NCBI RefSeq assembly: GCF_920984675.1 | Contig: NZ_CAKLBV010000004.1 | Span: forward strand, 62,001-126,000 | Source of the DNA: Methylobacterium sp. Leaf118 | GTDB taxonomy: Bacteria; Pseudomonadota; Alphaproteobacteria; Rhizobiales; Beijerinckiaceae | DNA: 64,000 nucleotides | Reading direction: 5' to 3' | Part shown: one piece after another, positions 7,968-16,261 of the stretch | Position numbering within the stretch: position 1 is the stretch's first letter | Layout of the letters: the number at the start of each line of letters is the position of its first letter | The notes under the pieces: model-generated | What the model saw: only the letters and a program-made list of their open reading frames with translations | The model's database searches: none | What the model was told of the DNA's origin: nothing | Made by a program: the position numbers and the translations under genes

Positions 7968-8708
7968 TTATGCGACATCGGCGAGACGGCGGATCGCCGT
8001 CCCGCGCAGGTCGTCGAGACGCGAGACGATGCTCGACACCATGGTGTAGGTGCGGTTCACGTCCATCAGCCGGGTCATCTCGACGACCGGCTTGACGTTG
8101 GAGCGCTCGAGGGCGCCGGATTCCAGCCGTCCCTCCGGGCCGGCGGGGCGGGGCGCCGCCTCCGCGGAGAACAGGTTGCCGCCCTCGCTCTTGAGCGCCT
8201 TCGGATCGGCGAAGCTGACGAGGCGGACGCGGCCGCGCACGCCGAGATTGGTCGAGACCGTGCCGTCGGGGGCGATGGTCAGGCCCGTCTCCTGCTGGCC
8301 GATGGTGATCGAGCCGCCATCGCCCTGTACGGCGTAACCGTCGGAGGTGACGAGGTTGCCCTGCGGGTCGAGCTCGAAGGCGCCGTTGCGGGTGTAGCGG
8401 GCCCCCTGCGGGGTCTGCACGGTCAGGAAGGCCTCGCCCCGCACCGCGACGTGCATCGGGTTGCCGTCGGGCTCGATCGGGCCCTGGGAGAGGTCGAGGG
8501 GCGTGCCCTGGTCGATGACGTAGGAGACACGGCGGTCCTGGCGCTGGAAGCTGTCCGCGGAGGCCACCGGCATCAGGTATTCCTGGAAGCGGGCCGAGCG
8601 GGCCTTGAAGCCGGTCGTCGAGACGTTGGCCATGTTGTTGGCGATGACGTCGAGCTCGCGGGCGAGGGCGGTCTGGGCGGAGACCCCGACGAAGAGCGCG
8701 TTCTGCAT
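7968..8708 (-). CDS. flgF: Flagellar proximal rod protein FlgF
   Basis: FlgF is a proximal rod subunit. The 246-residue protein begins MQNALFVGVSAQTALARELD and has the rod signature ANNMANVSTTGFKA, the internal GEAFLTVQTPQGARYTRNG and the C-terminal helix ending VVEMTRLMDVNRTYTMVSS. ATG 8708 is chosen because the conserved N-terminus begins there with GAGGG just upstream. The frame extends 19 residues further but without family similarity. It is the first gene of the leftward flagellar operon and lies about 30 bases from the predicted sigma-54 transcription start. Confidence 0.94.
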   Translation of the reverse strand: MQNALFVGVSAQTALARELDVIANNMANVSTTGFKARSARFQEYLMPVASADSFQRQDRRVSYVIDQGTPLDLSQGPIEPDGNPMHVAVRGEAFLTVQTPQGARYTRNGAFELDPQGNLVTSDGYAVQGDGGSITIGQQETGLTIAPDGTVSTNLGVRGRVRLVSFADPKALKSEGGNLFSAEAAPRPAGPEGRLESGALERSNVKPVVEMTRLMDVNRTYTMVSSIVSRLDDLRGTAIRRLADVA

Positions 8709-8748
8709 GGATGGACCCTCGGGCGGCGACGGAACTTGGCCTATCCTC

Positions 8749-8765
8749 CGCAGGCCCCGTGCCAA
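8749..8765 (-). promoter_or_regulatory. Candidate sigma-54 (-24/-12) promoter for flgFGAH
   Basis: On the minus strand the sequence is TTGGCACGGGGCCTGCG. Against the consensus YTGGCACG-N4-TTGC it has the complete -24 block and a -12 block of CTGC, a single mismatch, with exact spacing. Initiation would fall near 8738, about 30 bases before flgF. Sigma-54 control of rod and ring operons is established in Caulobacter, which makes this placement sensible. Confidence 0.65.
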
Positions 8766-8880
8766 TCCTCGTTTTTGTGTTTTTCACATATATATCAATG
8801 TGTTGATGGATGTGTTCGGCCTGGTCGCGGTCGTACCGCCCGAGCCCGGCGGCAAGTCCGACCCGGCAATTCCTGCCGCC

Positions 8881-8895
8881 TTAATCGCGCGTTAA
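8881..8895 (+). promoter_or_regulatory. Candidate CtrA binding site upstream of fliL
   Basis: TTAA-TCGCGCG-TTAA is an exact match to the CtrA full-site consensus TTAA-N7-TTAA, followed by CC. It lies 82 bases before the fliL ATG and 172 bases from flgF. In Caulobacter the fliLM operon is a known CtrA target, so both motif and position fit. It is the only exact full site with 7-base spacing that I found in the window. Confidence 0.65.
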
Positions 8896-8977
8896 CCACG
8901 CCGGACGAGAACGGGATGACGCAGACCCGCGCCTGTGCGTGGACCCGCCGCCTCCCTCTCGCCGTCACGAGCAGCAC

Positions 8978-9487
8978 ATGGCCAAGAAGCCGAAGAAGGC
9001 GCCCGAGACGGACGGCGAAGCCGGCGAGGCGGAAGCCCCGAAGTCCAAGAAGAAGCTCATCATCATCGTGGCCGCGGCCGTGCTGCTGATCGGTGGCGGG
9101 GGCGGCTACGTCTTCATGAAGAAGAAGGCCGCCCATGCGGACGGCGAGCACGGGGCGAAGGTCGAGGCCAAGGCGACCGCCGTCTTCGTCGATGTCCGCG
9201 ACATGCTGGTGAACCTCAGCGCCGATCCCGGCCAGACCAAGGTGAACACGCTCAAGCTGCGCATCGCGCTGGAATTGAAGGACGCCAAGGTCGAGGCCGA
9301 GGTGAAGCCGCTGATGCCGCGGGTCGAGGACGCCTTCCAGACCTACCTGCGCGAGATCCGCGCCAGCGACCTCGCCGGCTCGGCCGGGCTCTACCGCCTG
9401 CGCGAGGAACTGCTGCGCCGGGTCAACATCGCGATCCATCCGGCGCGGGCGGAGGCGGTTCTGTTCAAGGACGTCATCGTCAACTGA
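8978..9487 (+). CDS. fliL: Flagellar basal body-associated protein FliL
   Basis: The 169-residue single-pass inner-membrane protein is associated with the flagellar stator and basal body. A charged N-terminal tail (MAKKPKKAPETDGEAGEAEA) is followed by one membrane helix (KLIIIVAAAVLLIGGGGGYV, about 30-49). The periplasmic stomatin-like domain starts near residue 70 (FVDVRDMLVNLS) and ends with the conserved LFKDVIVN. ATG 8978 is preferred over an in-frame GTG at 8939 because the extension would be an unlikely Pro-rich leader. It is first in the rightward fliL-fliM run behind the CtrA-like site. Confidence 0.92.
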   Translation: MAKKPKKAPETDGEAGEAEAPKSKKKLIIIVAAAVLLIGGGGGYVFMKKKAAHADGEHGAKVEAKATAVFVDVRDMLVNLSADPGQTKVNTLKLRIALELKDAKVEAEVKPLMPRVEDAFQTYLREIRASDLAGSAGLYRLREELLRRVNIAIHPARAEAVLFKDVIVN

Positions 9488-9560
9488 CCGTTTCGCCTCT
9501 CCGCGCGCCCCGCCCGACCCCACCCTCCTTCCCCCCGAGCCTCTTCAGCCCGAGAGCCGC

Positions 9561-10778
9561 ATGACCGGACCCGAAGACGATCTCGACGACGATTGGGCAG
9601 CCGCCTTCGCCGAGCAGGGTGCCGAAGGGGGCGGCGACGCCTCGCTCGCCGAGGAATGGGGCGCCGCCCTCGCCGAGCAGGGCACGACGAAGAGCGCGAG
9701 CGACGTCGCGGCCGAATGGGCGACGATGATCGAGGACGGGGAGACCGAGAATCTCCCCGAGCTCGCCGGCAACGATCGCATCCTGAACCAGGAAGAGATC
9801 GACGGCGTTCTGGGCTTCTCGTTGCGCGAACTCTCCGCCTCCGGCGCGGGGGGCGTGCGCGCCATCGTCGATTCGGGCGTCGTTCAGTACGAACGTCTGC
9901 CGATGCTGGAGATCGTCTTCGACCGGATGATCCGGTTGCTGTCGACGTCTCTGCGCAACTTCTTCCAGGACAACGTCGAGGTCACGCTCGACAACATCAC
10001 CTCGGTCCGCTTCGGCGACTACCTCAACGCGATCCCGCTGCCGACGCTCCTCGGCGTGTTCAAGGCGGATCTCTGGGAAGGCTCGGGCCTCGTCACCGTC
10101 GAGCAGACGCTGGCCTACTCGACGATGGACCTCCTGCTCGGGGGCAAGCGCGGCGGCACCTCGAGCCGTCTCGACGGGCGACCCTTCACGACGATCGAGA
10201 TGAACCTCGTGCGCCGTCTCGTCGAGATCATCCTGGCCGACCTCGAGATGTCGTTCCAGCCGCTCTCGCCGGTGCGCTTCGGCATCGATCGGATCGAGAC
10301 CAATCCGCGCTTCGCCACGATCACCCGGCCCGGCAACGCCGCCATCCTGATCACGCTCAAGCTCGACATGGACGGGCGCGGCGGCGGGATGCAGATCCTG
10401 TTTCCCTACGCGACCGTCGAGCCCATCCGCGATCTGCTCATGCAGAGCTTCATGGGTGAGCGGCTCGGGCGCGATCAGGTCTGGGAGAGCCATCTCGCCA
10501 CCGAGATCTGGCAGGCCGATCTGGAGATGGAGGCGGTGCTCCACGAGGTGACGCTGCCCCTGAAGCGCGTGCTGAACCTCAAGGTCGGCGACACGCTGAT
10601 GTTCGACCGCAAGCCCACGGACCTGATCACGGTCCGGTGCGGCGACTGGGCGCTGACCCAGGGCCGCATCGGCCGGATCGACGACGCCATCGCGGTCCAG
10701 ATCGCCCGGCCGCTGCGGCAGTCCCGCACCACGCTCCAGGCCTACGAGGCCTCGATGCAGAACCGCAACGACGGGTAG
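9561..10778 (+). CDS. fliM: Flagellar motor switch protein FliM with unusual N-terminal extension
   Basis: FliM is the C-ring subunit that receives CheY-P and controls rotation. The usual N-terminal CheY-P contact (LSQDEIDALL-like) appears here as ILNQEEIDGVLGF at residues 74-86. The middle domain runs from about 110 to 310 and the C-terminal SpoA-type domain (LPLKRVLNLKVGDTLMFDR) from about 330. The 405-residue length exceeds the usual 320-370 because of about 70 extra N-terminal residues. These hold three related segments at 10-20 (DWAAAFAEQG), 31-41 (EEWGAALAEQG) and 51-61 (AEWATMIEDG), resembling the DDLWAEALSEQ motif of FliN. It starts 73 bases after fliL. Confidence 0.93.
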   Translation: MTGPEDDLDDDWAAAFAEQGAEGGGDASLAEEWGAALAEQGTTKSASDVAAEWATMIEDGETENLPELAGNDRILNQEEIDGVLGFSLRELSASGAGGVRAIVDSGVVQYERLPMLEIVFDRMIRLLSTSLRNFFQDNVEVTLDNITSVRFGDYLNAIPLPTLLGVFKADLWEGSGLVTVEQTLAYSTMDLLLGGKRGGTSSRLDGRPFTTIEMNLVRRLVEIILADLEMSFQPLSPVRFGIDRIETNPRFATITRPGNAAILITLKLDMDGRGGGMQILFPYATVEPIRDLLMQSFMGERLGRDQVWESHLATEIWQADLEMEAVLHEVTLPLKRVLNLKVGDTLMFDRKPTDLITVRCGDWALTQGRIGRIDDAIAVQIARPLRQSRTTLQAYEASMQNRNDG

Positions 10779-10792
10779 GGCGACCGACCTCC

Positions 10793-11272
10793 ATGACCGT
10801 GTTCGTCTCCCTCGCCGCCGATGCCCTCGTCGCCATCCTGCTGCTGGCCACCATCGCCTCCTCGATCCGATTGTCGCGGCGCATCGCCCGACTCAAGGCC
10901 GACGAGTCCGCCCTGCGCACGACGATCGGTGATCTCGTGGTGGCGAGCGCCACCGCGGAGCGGGCCATCGCCGGCCTGCGCGCCACCCTCGACGAATGCG
11001 ACCGGACGCTGACCGATCGGCTCGGCCACGCCGAGCGGGCCTCCGCCGAACTCTCCGCCCATGTCGAGGCGGGCGAGAGCGTCGTCACCCGCATCGCCGC
11101 CATCGTCGGTCAGGCCCGTGCGGCCGCCCCGGCCCCGCGCCCCGTTCCCGTGCCCGTCGCCGCCGCGGCGCCCGCCATCGCAGGGAACGGCGAGCGGGTC
11201 GGCGCCGCGCTGGCCGCCGCTCAGGCCCTGTCCGAGCGCGCCCTCGACCGTCTCCGGGCCAGGGCCGCATGA
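10793..11272 (+). CDS. DUF6468-type membrane-anchored protein of flagellar locus
   Basis: The 159-residue protein has one N-terminal membrane helix (VFVSLAADALVAILLLATIA, residues 3-22). A mostly helical, Arg/Glu/Ala-rich coiled-coil segment follows to about 105, then a Pro/Ala-rich linker and a short C-terminal helix. This pattern and its place directly after fliM and before a MotE-like gene match DUF6468 proteins of alphaproteobacterial flagellar clusters. ATG 10793 lies 14 bases after the fliM stop. The TGA overlaps the next gene's ATG (ATGA). The function is not known to me, though position suggests a basal body or motor role. Confidence 0.8.
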   Translation: MTVFVSLAADALVAILLLATIASSIRLSRRIARLKADESALRTTIGDLVVASATAERAIAGLRATLDECDRTLTDRLGHAERASAELSAHVEAGESVVTRIAAIVGQARAAAPAPRPVPVPVAAAAPAIAGNGERVGAALAAAQALSERALDRLRARAA

Positions 11273-12063
11273 CCCTTCCGGCGCGCCGCCTCGCACGACT
11301 CGCGAGCCTGCCGGCACGCCCCTTCCGGCTGCGCCTGATCGACGCCGTGATTCTGGCGGCGATCGGGCTTCTGGTGCTGAAGCTGACCGCCCTCATGGCG
11401 GGGGCCGCCGAGACCCGGCCGGGCGCACCTTTGCCCGAGTTCGCCCGCGTGTTGGCCAAGGCGCGCTCGGGTTACGAACCGGCCGATCCGAGCACGACGG
11501 GCTCGGTCTCGCCCCCCGAGAAGAAGGCGGAGCCGGCCCCGCCGCCGGTCTACCAGCCGCCGGTGGCCGATCCGGTCTCCCCGACCGAGCGGGCGCTGCT
11601 GGAAAAGCTCTCCGCCCGCCGCGACGCGCTGAAGCAGCGCCAGGACACCCTCGACCTGCGCGAGCAGATGCTCAAGGACGCCGAGCGCAAGCTCGAATCG
11701 GGCGTGTCCGACCTGCGGGAGGCCGAGGAGCGGGCGGATTCCGGCGGCGCGAAACGCGGCGAGGCCGAGCGGGCCGGGTTGAAGAGCCTCGTGACGATGT
11801 ACGAGACGATGAAGCCCAAGGACGCCGCCCGGGTGTTCGACCGGCTCAACCTCGAGACCCTCGTGCCGATCGTGGTGGCCATGAACCCGCGCAAGATGGC
11901 CGAGGTGCTGGCCGTCATGGGGGCGGAGCCCGCCGAGAAGCTCACCGTGGCGCTGGCCAACCGTGCCCGCGGCCTCGACGCCCCGCAAGCCGCCGCCGCC
12001 GCGCCGATCCTGCCCCCGGGCGAGTTGCCGGCGATTGATCCGGGGCTGCGCTCGGGCCGGTAG
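11269..12063 (+). CDS. MotE-like flagellar protein with MgtE_N-type domain
   Basis: The 264-residue protein has a basic N-terminus, a membrane or signal helix (LIDAVILAAIGLLVLKLTAL, about 23-42) and a Pro-rich linker. A coiled coil (about 105-160, RRDALKQRQDTLDLREQ) precedes a domain similar to the MgtE N-terminal fold (LVTMYETMKPKDAARVFDRL, about 172-225). This arrangement is that of MotE, the periplasmic MotC chaperone of rhizobia, and of MotE-like proteins in flagellar clusters. Translation is coupled to the DUF6468 gene by a 4-base overlap. It is the last gene of the fliL run. Confidence 0.82.
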   Translation: MTLPARRLARLASLPARPFRLRLIDAVILAAIGLLVLKLTALMAGAAETRPGAPLPEFARVLAKARSGYEPADPSTTGSVSPPEKKAEPAPPPVYQPPVADPVSPTERALLEKLSARRDALKQRQDTLDLREQMLKDAERKLESGVSDLREAEERADSGGAKRGEAERAGLKSLVTMYETMKPKDAARVFDRLNLETLVPIVVAMNPRKMAEVLAVMGAEPAEKLTVALANRARGLDAPQAAAAAPILPPGELPAIDPGLRSGR

Positions 12064-12351
12064 GGCGGCGTCCGGCAGCGGAGCCAGACCTGTTCCTCGG
12101 ATGTCCCGCCGCCACGGCTTCTCTCCGAGTGCCGACGTCCACCGTCCGGGCCGAGGCTCGGCCTTGCCGCGCAGCCCGTCGGGAAGCGGCCAGACCCGCC
12201 GGCGCCCATCCCGTCACGGGCGAGCAAGAACGCCGGGTGCGGCATTTGGATCGCCCTCAGATCCACAGCTCGATTGCCCGCCATTAAGTTGCCCTGAAGA
12301 AAAGATGCCGCACGACGAAAGCCGTTCGCTCCCCCGCGAGGCTCTTTCCTC

Positions 12352-14739
12352 ATGCTCAGCGTCGTCGGTTGCCTCATCGATACACACGATGTTCGGCTCG
12401 TTGTGCTGGCCGCGAGCGTCTGTACGCTTTCGGCCCTGACAACGGTCTGCATAGTCAGTCATGCACGCCGTGCGAGCGTCTGGCTGCAGGGTGGGTGGCT
12501 TGCGGTTGCGGCGTTCGCGGGCGGCTCCGGCATCTGGGCGACCCACTTCATCGCGATGCTGGCCTTCGCGCCCGGCGTGCCCGGGGGCTACGACGTCGCG
12601 CTCACCATTCTCTCCCTCGTCATCGCCATCCTGTTCGTCGGCAGCGGCGTGTCCCTGTCCATCCTCGTGGGCGGGAACCGCGCGAGTTGGGCGGGCGGAG
12701 CGGTCCTGGGTCTCGGCATCGCGGCGATGCACTATACCGGGATGGCCGCCTACGACGTCGCCGGCCACAAGGCCTGGGAGCCGGCCACCGTCGCGCTCTC
12801 GCTGGCGCTCGGGGCCGTTCTCGGCGGAGCTGCCCTGGCGGTCCGGTTCGAGGGCAGCGGCCTCAAGCGGCAGATCCCGGCCGCCATCCTCTTGGTGCTT
12901 GCCATCTGCAGCCACCACTTCACCGCCATGGGGGCGGTGACGGTGACGCCGGACCCGACCGTGCAGGTCTCCGAGGCCGCCGTCTCGAACACCTGGCTCG
13001 CCATGGCCGTCGCGCTGGCGAGCTTCGCGATTCTCCTTCTCGCGGCGGCCGCCCTCGCCCTCGACATCCGCGACCGGCGACAGGCCTCCCTCGAGGACGA
13101 CCGCCTCCGCAGCCTCGCCAACGCCGCCGTCGAGGGGCTGGTCGTCTGCACCGGCGAGACCATCGTCACCGCCAACAACAGCTTCGCCCGGCTGGTCGGA
13201 CTGCCCCAGGAGGCGCTCGCCGGTGCGTCCCTCTGGACCTTCCTGCCCGACGAAGGGGGCCGGCGCGCCATCTTCGGGCGGCCCGAGCGGCCCGTCGAGG
13301 CGGATCTGCGCCAGGCGGGTGGGGGCGTGATCCCGGTCGAGGTCATCGTGCAGCCGGTCCGGCATGCGGGACGTCCCCAATACGCCATCGCCGTGCGCGA
13401 CCTGCGAGCGCGCCGCCAGGCCGAGCGCCAGATCCACTTCCTCGCTCATCATGATCCCCTGACCGGCCTCGCCAACCGGGCGAGCTTCGCCAAGAGGCTC
13501 GATCAGGAGATGCGGGCCGCCGAGGCGGGTCACCGGAAGCTCGCGGTGCTCTGCCTCGATCTCGACCGCTTCAAGGAAGTGAACGACCTGTTCGGGCACG
13601 CGGCCGGAGACGCCATGCTGGAGAGCGTCGCCCGCATCGTCTCGGGTGAACTCGCCGACCACCAGATGATGGCGCGGCTCGGCGGCGACGAGTTCGCCGT
13701 CCTGACGCTCTGCGAAGGCCCCTCGGAGGCGGGCCGCCTCGCCGAGCGGATCCTGGACGCCCTGCGCCGAGGCAGCACCGACGAGGGTGGCCCGCAGATC
13801 GCGACCAGCATCGGCATCGCCCTCTACCCGGACGACGGCCACGATCGGGCCTCGCTCCTGAACGACGCCGACACGGCGCTCTACCGGGCCAAGGCCGAGG
13901 GGCGCGGCACCTATCGGTTTTTCGAGGCGAAGATGGGCGCGGAGGTGCGCGAGCGCCGCTCCCTCGAATACGACCTGCGCCACGCCGTCGCCCGGGGCGA
14001 AATGGGACTGGTCTACCAGCCCCAGACGCAGGTCGGCACCGGCGCGGTGATGGGGTTCGAAGCGCTGCTGCGCTGGAAGCACCCCGAGCGCGGCGCCATC
14101 TCGCCGGCGGTGTTCGTCCCCGTCGCCGAGGAGAGCGACATCATCATCCAGATCGGCGAATGGGTGCTGCGCGAAGCCTGCCGCGAGGCGGCGAGCTGGT
14201 CACGGCCCCTCTCCATCGCGGTCAACGTCTCGGCGGTGCAGATCCACAGCCCGCACTTGGTCGGCCTCGTGCACGAGGTCCTGCTCCAGACCGGCCTCAC
14301 CCCGAGCCGCCTGGAGATCGAGGTGACCGAGACCGCCCTGGTCCGCGACCCGAACCGGGCCTTGCTGACCCTGCGCCAGCTCAAGGCCCTCGGCCTGCGC
14401 ATCGCCATGGACGATTTCGGCACGGGATACTCGTCGCTCTCGAACCTGCGCTCGTTCCCCTTCGACAAGATCAAGATCGACGGCTCGTTCGTGCGGGCGG
14501 TCGACAGCAACGAGCAGACCGCGGCGATCGTCCGGTCGGTGCTGGGCCTGGGCCGCGGCCTCGGGCTGCCGGTCCTGGCCGAGGGGGTCGAGACGGAGGC
14601 GGAGCTGCGCTTCCTCGCCGCCGAGCGGTGCGACGCCGCGCAGGGCTACCTAATGGGTCGGCCCGCGCCGATCCGGCAATTCGCCCAATACACGCACGGC
14701 ACGGTGCCCCTCGACGACCGGGAGCGCGAGCGGGCGTGA
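12352..14739 (+). CDS. MHYT-PAS-GGDEF-EAL cyclic di-GMP signalling protein
   Basis: The 795-residue membrane-bound protein is probably a bifunctional diguanylate cyclase/phosphodiesterase. The first 240 residues form a seven-helix MHYT sensor with three copies of the signature (WATHFIAMLAF, MHYTGMAAY, SHHFTAMGAV), a fold proposed to bind copper and sense gases. A PAS domain spans about 250-360. The cyclase domain has an intact GGDEF at 444-448. The phosphodiesterase domain has an intact EAL at 570-572 and DDFGTGYSSL near 685. Both catalytic signatures being intact does not show which activity dominates in the cell. It follows the flagellar genes, which fits c-di-GMP control of motility. An imperfect CtrA-like site lies at 12284-12298. 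Confidence 0.94.
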   Translation: MLSVVGCLIDTHDVRLVVLAASVCTLSALTTVCIVSHARRASVWLQGGWLAVAAFAGGSGIWATHFIAMLAFAPGVPGGYDVALTILSLVIAILFVGSGVSLSILVGGNRASWAGGAVLGLGIAAMHYTGMAAYDVAGHKAWEPATVALSLALGAVLGGAALAVRFEGSGLKRQIPAAILLVLAICSHHFTAMGAVTVTPDPTVQVSEAAVSNTWLAMAVALASFAILLLAAAALALDIRDRRQASLEDDRLRSLANAAVEGLVVCTGETIVTANNSFARLVGLPQEALAGASLWTFLPDEGGRRAIFGRPERPVEADLRQAGGGVIPVEVIVQPVRHAGRPQYAIAVRDLRARRQAERQIHFLAHHDPLTGLANRASFAKRLDQEMRAAEAGHRKLAVLCLDLDRFKEVNDLFGHAAGDAMLESVARIVSGELADHQMMARLGGDEFAVLTLCEGPSEAGRLAERILDALRRGSTDEGGPQIATSIGIALYPDDGHDRASLLNDADTALYRAKAEGRGTYRFFEAKMGAEVRERRSLEYDLRHAVARGEMGLVYQPQTQVGTGAVMGFEALLRWKHPERGAISPAVFVPVAEESDIIIQIGEWVLREACREAASWSRPLSIAVNVSAVQIHSPHLVGLVHEVLLQTGLTPSRLEIEVTETALVRDPNRALLTLRQLKALGLRIAMDDFGTGYSSLSNLRSFPFDKIKIDGSFVRAVDSNEQTAAIVRSVLGLGRGLGLPVLAEGVETEAELRFLAAERCDAAQGYLMGRPAPIRQFAQYTHGTVPLDDRERERA

Positions 14740-14754
14740 GGCGGGATGGGGCCG

Positions 14755-15246
14755 TCAGACGGCCTCGTCGAGGGCCCGTTCGATCGCCCCTTCCAGCGCC
14801 GCCGGCTTCTTCGAGGGCGCGAAACGGCCGATCACGCGCCCATCGCGGCCGATCAGGAACTTGGTGAAGTTCCACTTGATGCGCTGCGTGCCGAACAGGC
14901 CGGGCTTCGCCCGCTTGAGATCGACGAAGAGGGGATCGGCCCCCGCGCCATTGACCTCCACCTTGGCCAGGACCGGAAACGTCACGTCGTAGGTGAGCGA
15001 GCAGAACCGCTCGATCGCGTCGGCATCGCCCGGTTCCTGGGCGCCGAACTGGTTGCACGGCAGCCCGAGCACGACGAAACCGCGGCTGCGATAGCGGCGC
15101 CAGAGGGTCTCAAGACCCTGATATTGTGGCGTAAATCCGCATTTCGAGGCCGTGTTGACGATGAGCAGAACCTTGCCGCGATACTGCGACAGGGGATGCA
15201 ACCGTCCGCGCGCGTCCTGCGGGGCGTGGTCCAGGATGACGCTCAT
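14755..15246 (-). CDS. Glutathione peroxidase family protein
   Basis: The 163-residue thiol peroxidase reduces hydrogen peroxide and organic hydroperoxides. The catalytic Cys36 sits in NTASKCGFTPQY. The other active-site elements are the Gln in GLPCNQFGAQEPG and the Trp/Asn pair in KWNFTKFLI. It has Cys rather than selenocysteine and lacks the long dimerisation loop, as in most bacterial members, so thioredoxin may be the real reductant. It converges with the GGDEF/EAL gene, 15 bases apart. Confidence 0.93.
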   Translation of the reverse strand: MSVILDHAPQDARGRLHPLSQYRGKVLLIVNTASKCGFTPQYQGLETLWRRYRSRGFVVLGLPCNQFGAQEPGDADAIERFCSLTYDVTFPVLAKVEVNGAGADPLFVDLKRAKPGLFGTQRIKWNFTKFLIGRDGRVIGRFAPSKKPAALEGAIERALDEAV

Positions 15247-15407
15247 GCCGCCACCGTCTCCGCGTTCCTGATGGTCCCAACCGAACCCGGGAGGTATGTG
15301 CCGGAAATCATGGAACGATTCTAGGCTTCGCCGTAATCGTCCCGAGGAGATTGCATCAACCGCACGGCGAGGCTAGGCGGCGCAGACCCATCTGCAGGAG
15401 CCTTTTC

Positions 15408-16133
15408 ATGTTGCCCCCCCTTCGCCGGACCCCGTCGTTCGCGGCGCTTCTCCTGGCCGGGCTCGTGATCGCCGCCCTGCCGGCCTTCGCCCAGGATACC
15501 GCGCCGGACGCGAGCCCGGAGGCGGCCCCCGAGGAAGCGCCCAAGCCCAAGCCCAAGCCCCGCCGGCCGCCGCCGAAGCCCAAGCCGGCCGAGGAAGCCA
15601 AGGAGCCCGCGAAAGAGAATGCCGGCTCTCCCGTCACCACCGGGCCCGTGCTGGAGCCGGCAGCGCCCGCCGGTCCGGCGACCTGGCCGGCCGGGGCCCG
15701 CTCGGTGAGCGAGAGCTATGGCGACTGGACCATGAACTGCAATCGTGAGGAGAGCCGCACCGATTGCGTGGTCATCCAGTCCCAGGGGGACCGCAAGACC
15801 GGCAAGCGCCTGTTCAGCGTGGAGCTTCGGGCGCCGAAGGACGGACGCGCGGAAGGGCTGATCCTGATGCCGTTCGGCCTGCAGATCGAGCCCGGCGTCT
15901 CGTTCAAGCTCGACGACCGGGCACTGGGCAAGGGCGCGCCCTACTCGACCTGCATCGGCGACGGGTGTCTCGTGCCGATCTCGCTGCCGACGCTGGCAAC
16001 GGACGCGATGAAGACCGGGCAGAATCTGACGATCACCGCCGCCAAGCCGGACACCCAGGATCCGACGGTCATCACCGTGCCGCTCTCGGGCTTCGCGGCC
16101 GCGTTCTCCCGGGCCAGCGCCTTCGGCCACTGA
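15408..16133 (+). CDS. Invasion-associated locus B (IalB) family exported protein
   Basis: The 241-residue secreted protein starts with a signal peptide (SFAALLLAGLVIAALPAFA). A long Lys/Pro/Glu-rich linker (about 35-75, with KPKPKPRRPPPKPKP) precedes the IalB domain. That domain begins with YGDWTMNCNRE near 105 and has the usual Cys pairs (MNCNREESRTDCVV, then STCIGDGCLV). IalB was named from Bartonella red-cell invasion, but related proteins are widespread in free-living Rhizobiales with no proven role. The start has CAGGAG 8 bases upstream. A frame extending to 15351 lacks a binding site. Confidence 0.88.
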   Translation: MLPPLRRTPSFAALLLAGLVIAALPAFAQDTAPDASPEAAPEEAPKPKPKPRRPPPKPKPAEEAKEPAKENAGSPVTTGPVLEPAAPAGPATWPAGARSVSESYGDWTMNCNREESRTDCVVIQSQGDRKTGKRLFSVELRAPKDGRAEGLILMPFGLQIEPGVSFKLDDRALGKGAPYSTCIGDGCLVPISLPTLATDAMKTGQNLTITAAKPDTQDPTVITVPLSGFAAAFSRASAFGH

Positions 16134-16261
16134 TCCATCGCGGTCCGGGGGGCGGCCGCGGGCTGCCCGACGGCGCGCCCGGCCCCACCGGGTCTTTCCG
16201 CGGTCACGAGGGGCGCAGCGGTGCTAGGATGCGCCCGCCCGCGACAGGTCGCGGGAGCCCG

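Noticed and set aside
7153..8787. N-terminal part of an 899-codon minus-strand frame continuous with flgA
   Set aside because: This part overlaps flgG and flgF in another frame and translates to Arg/Gly/Pro-rich sequence; only the flgA portion from 7152 has family similarity.
12214..14082. 622-codon minus-strand frame
   Set aside because: It is antisense to the GGDEF/EAL gene, whose motifs are intact, and its product has no recognisable domain.
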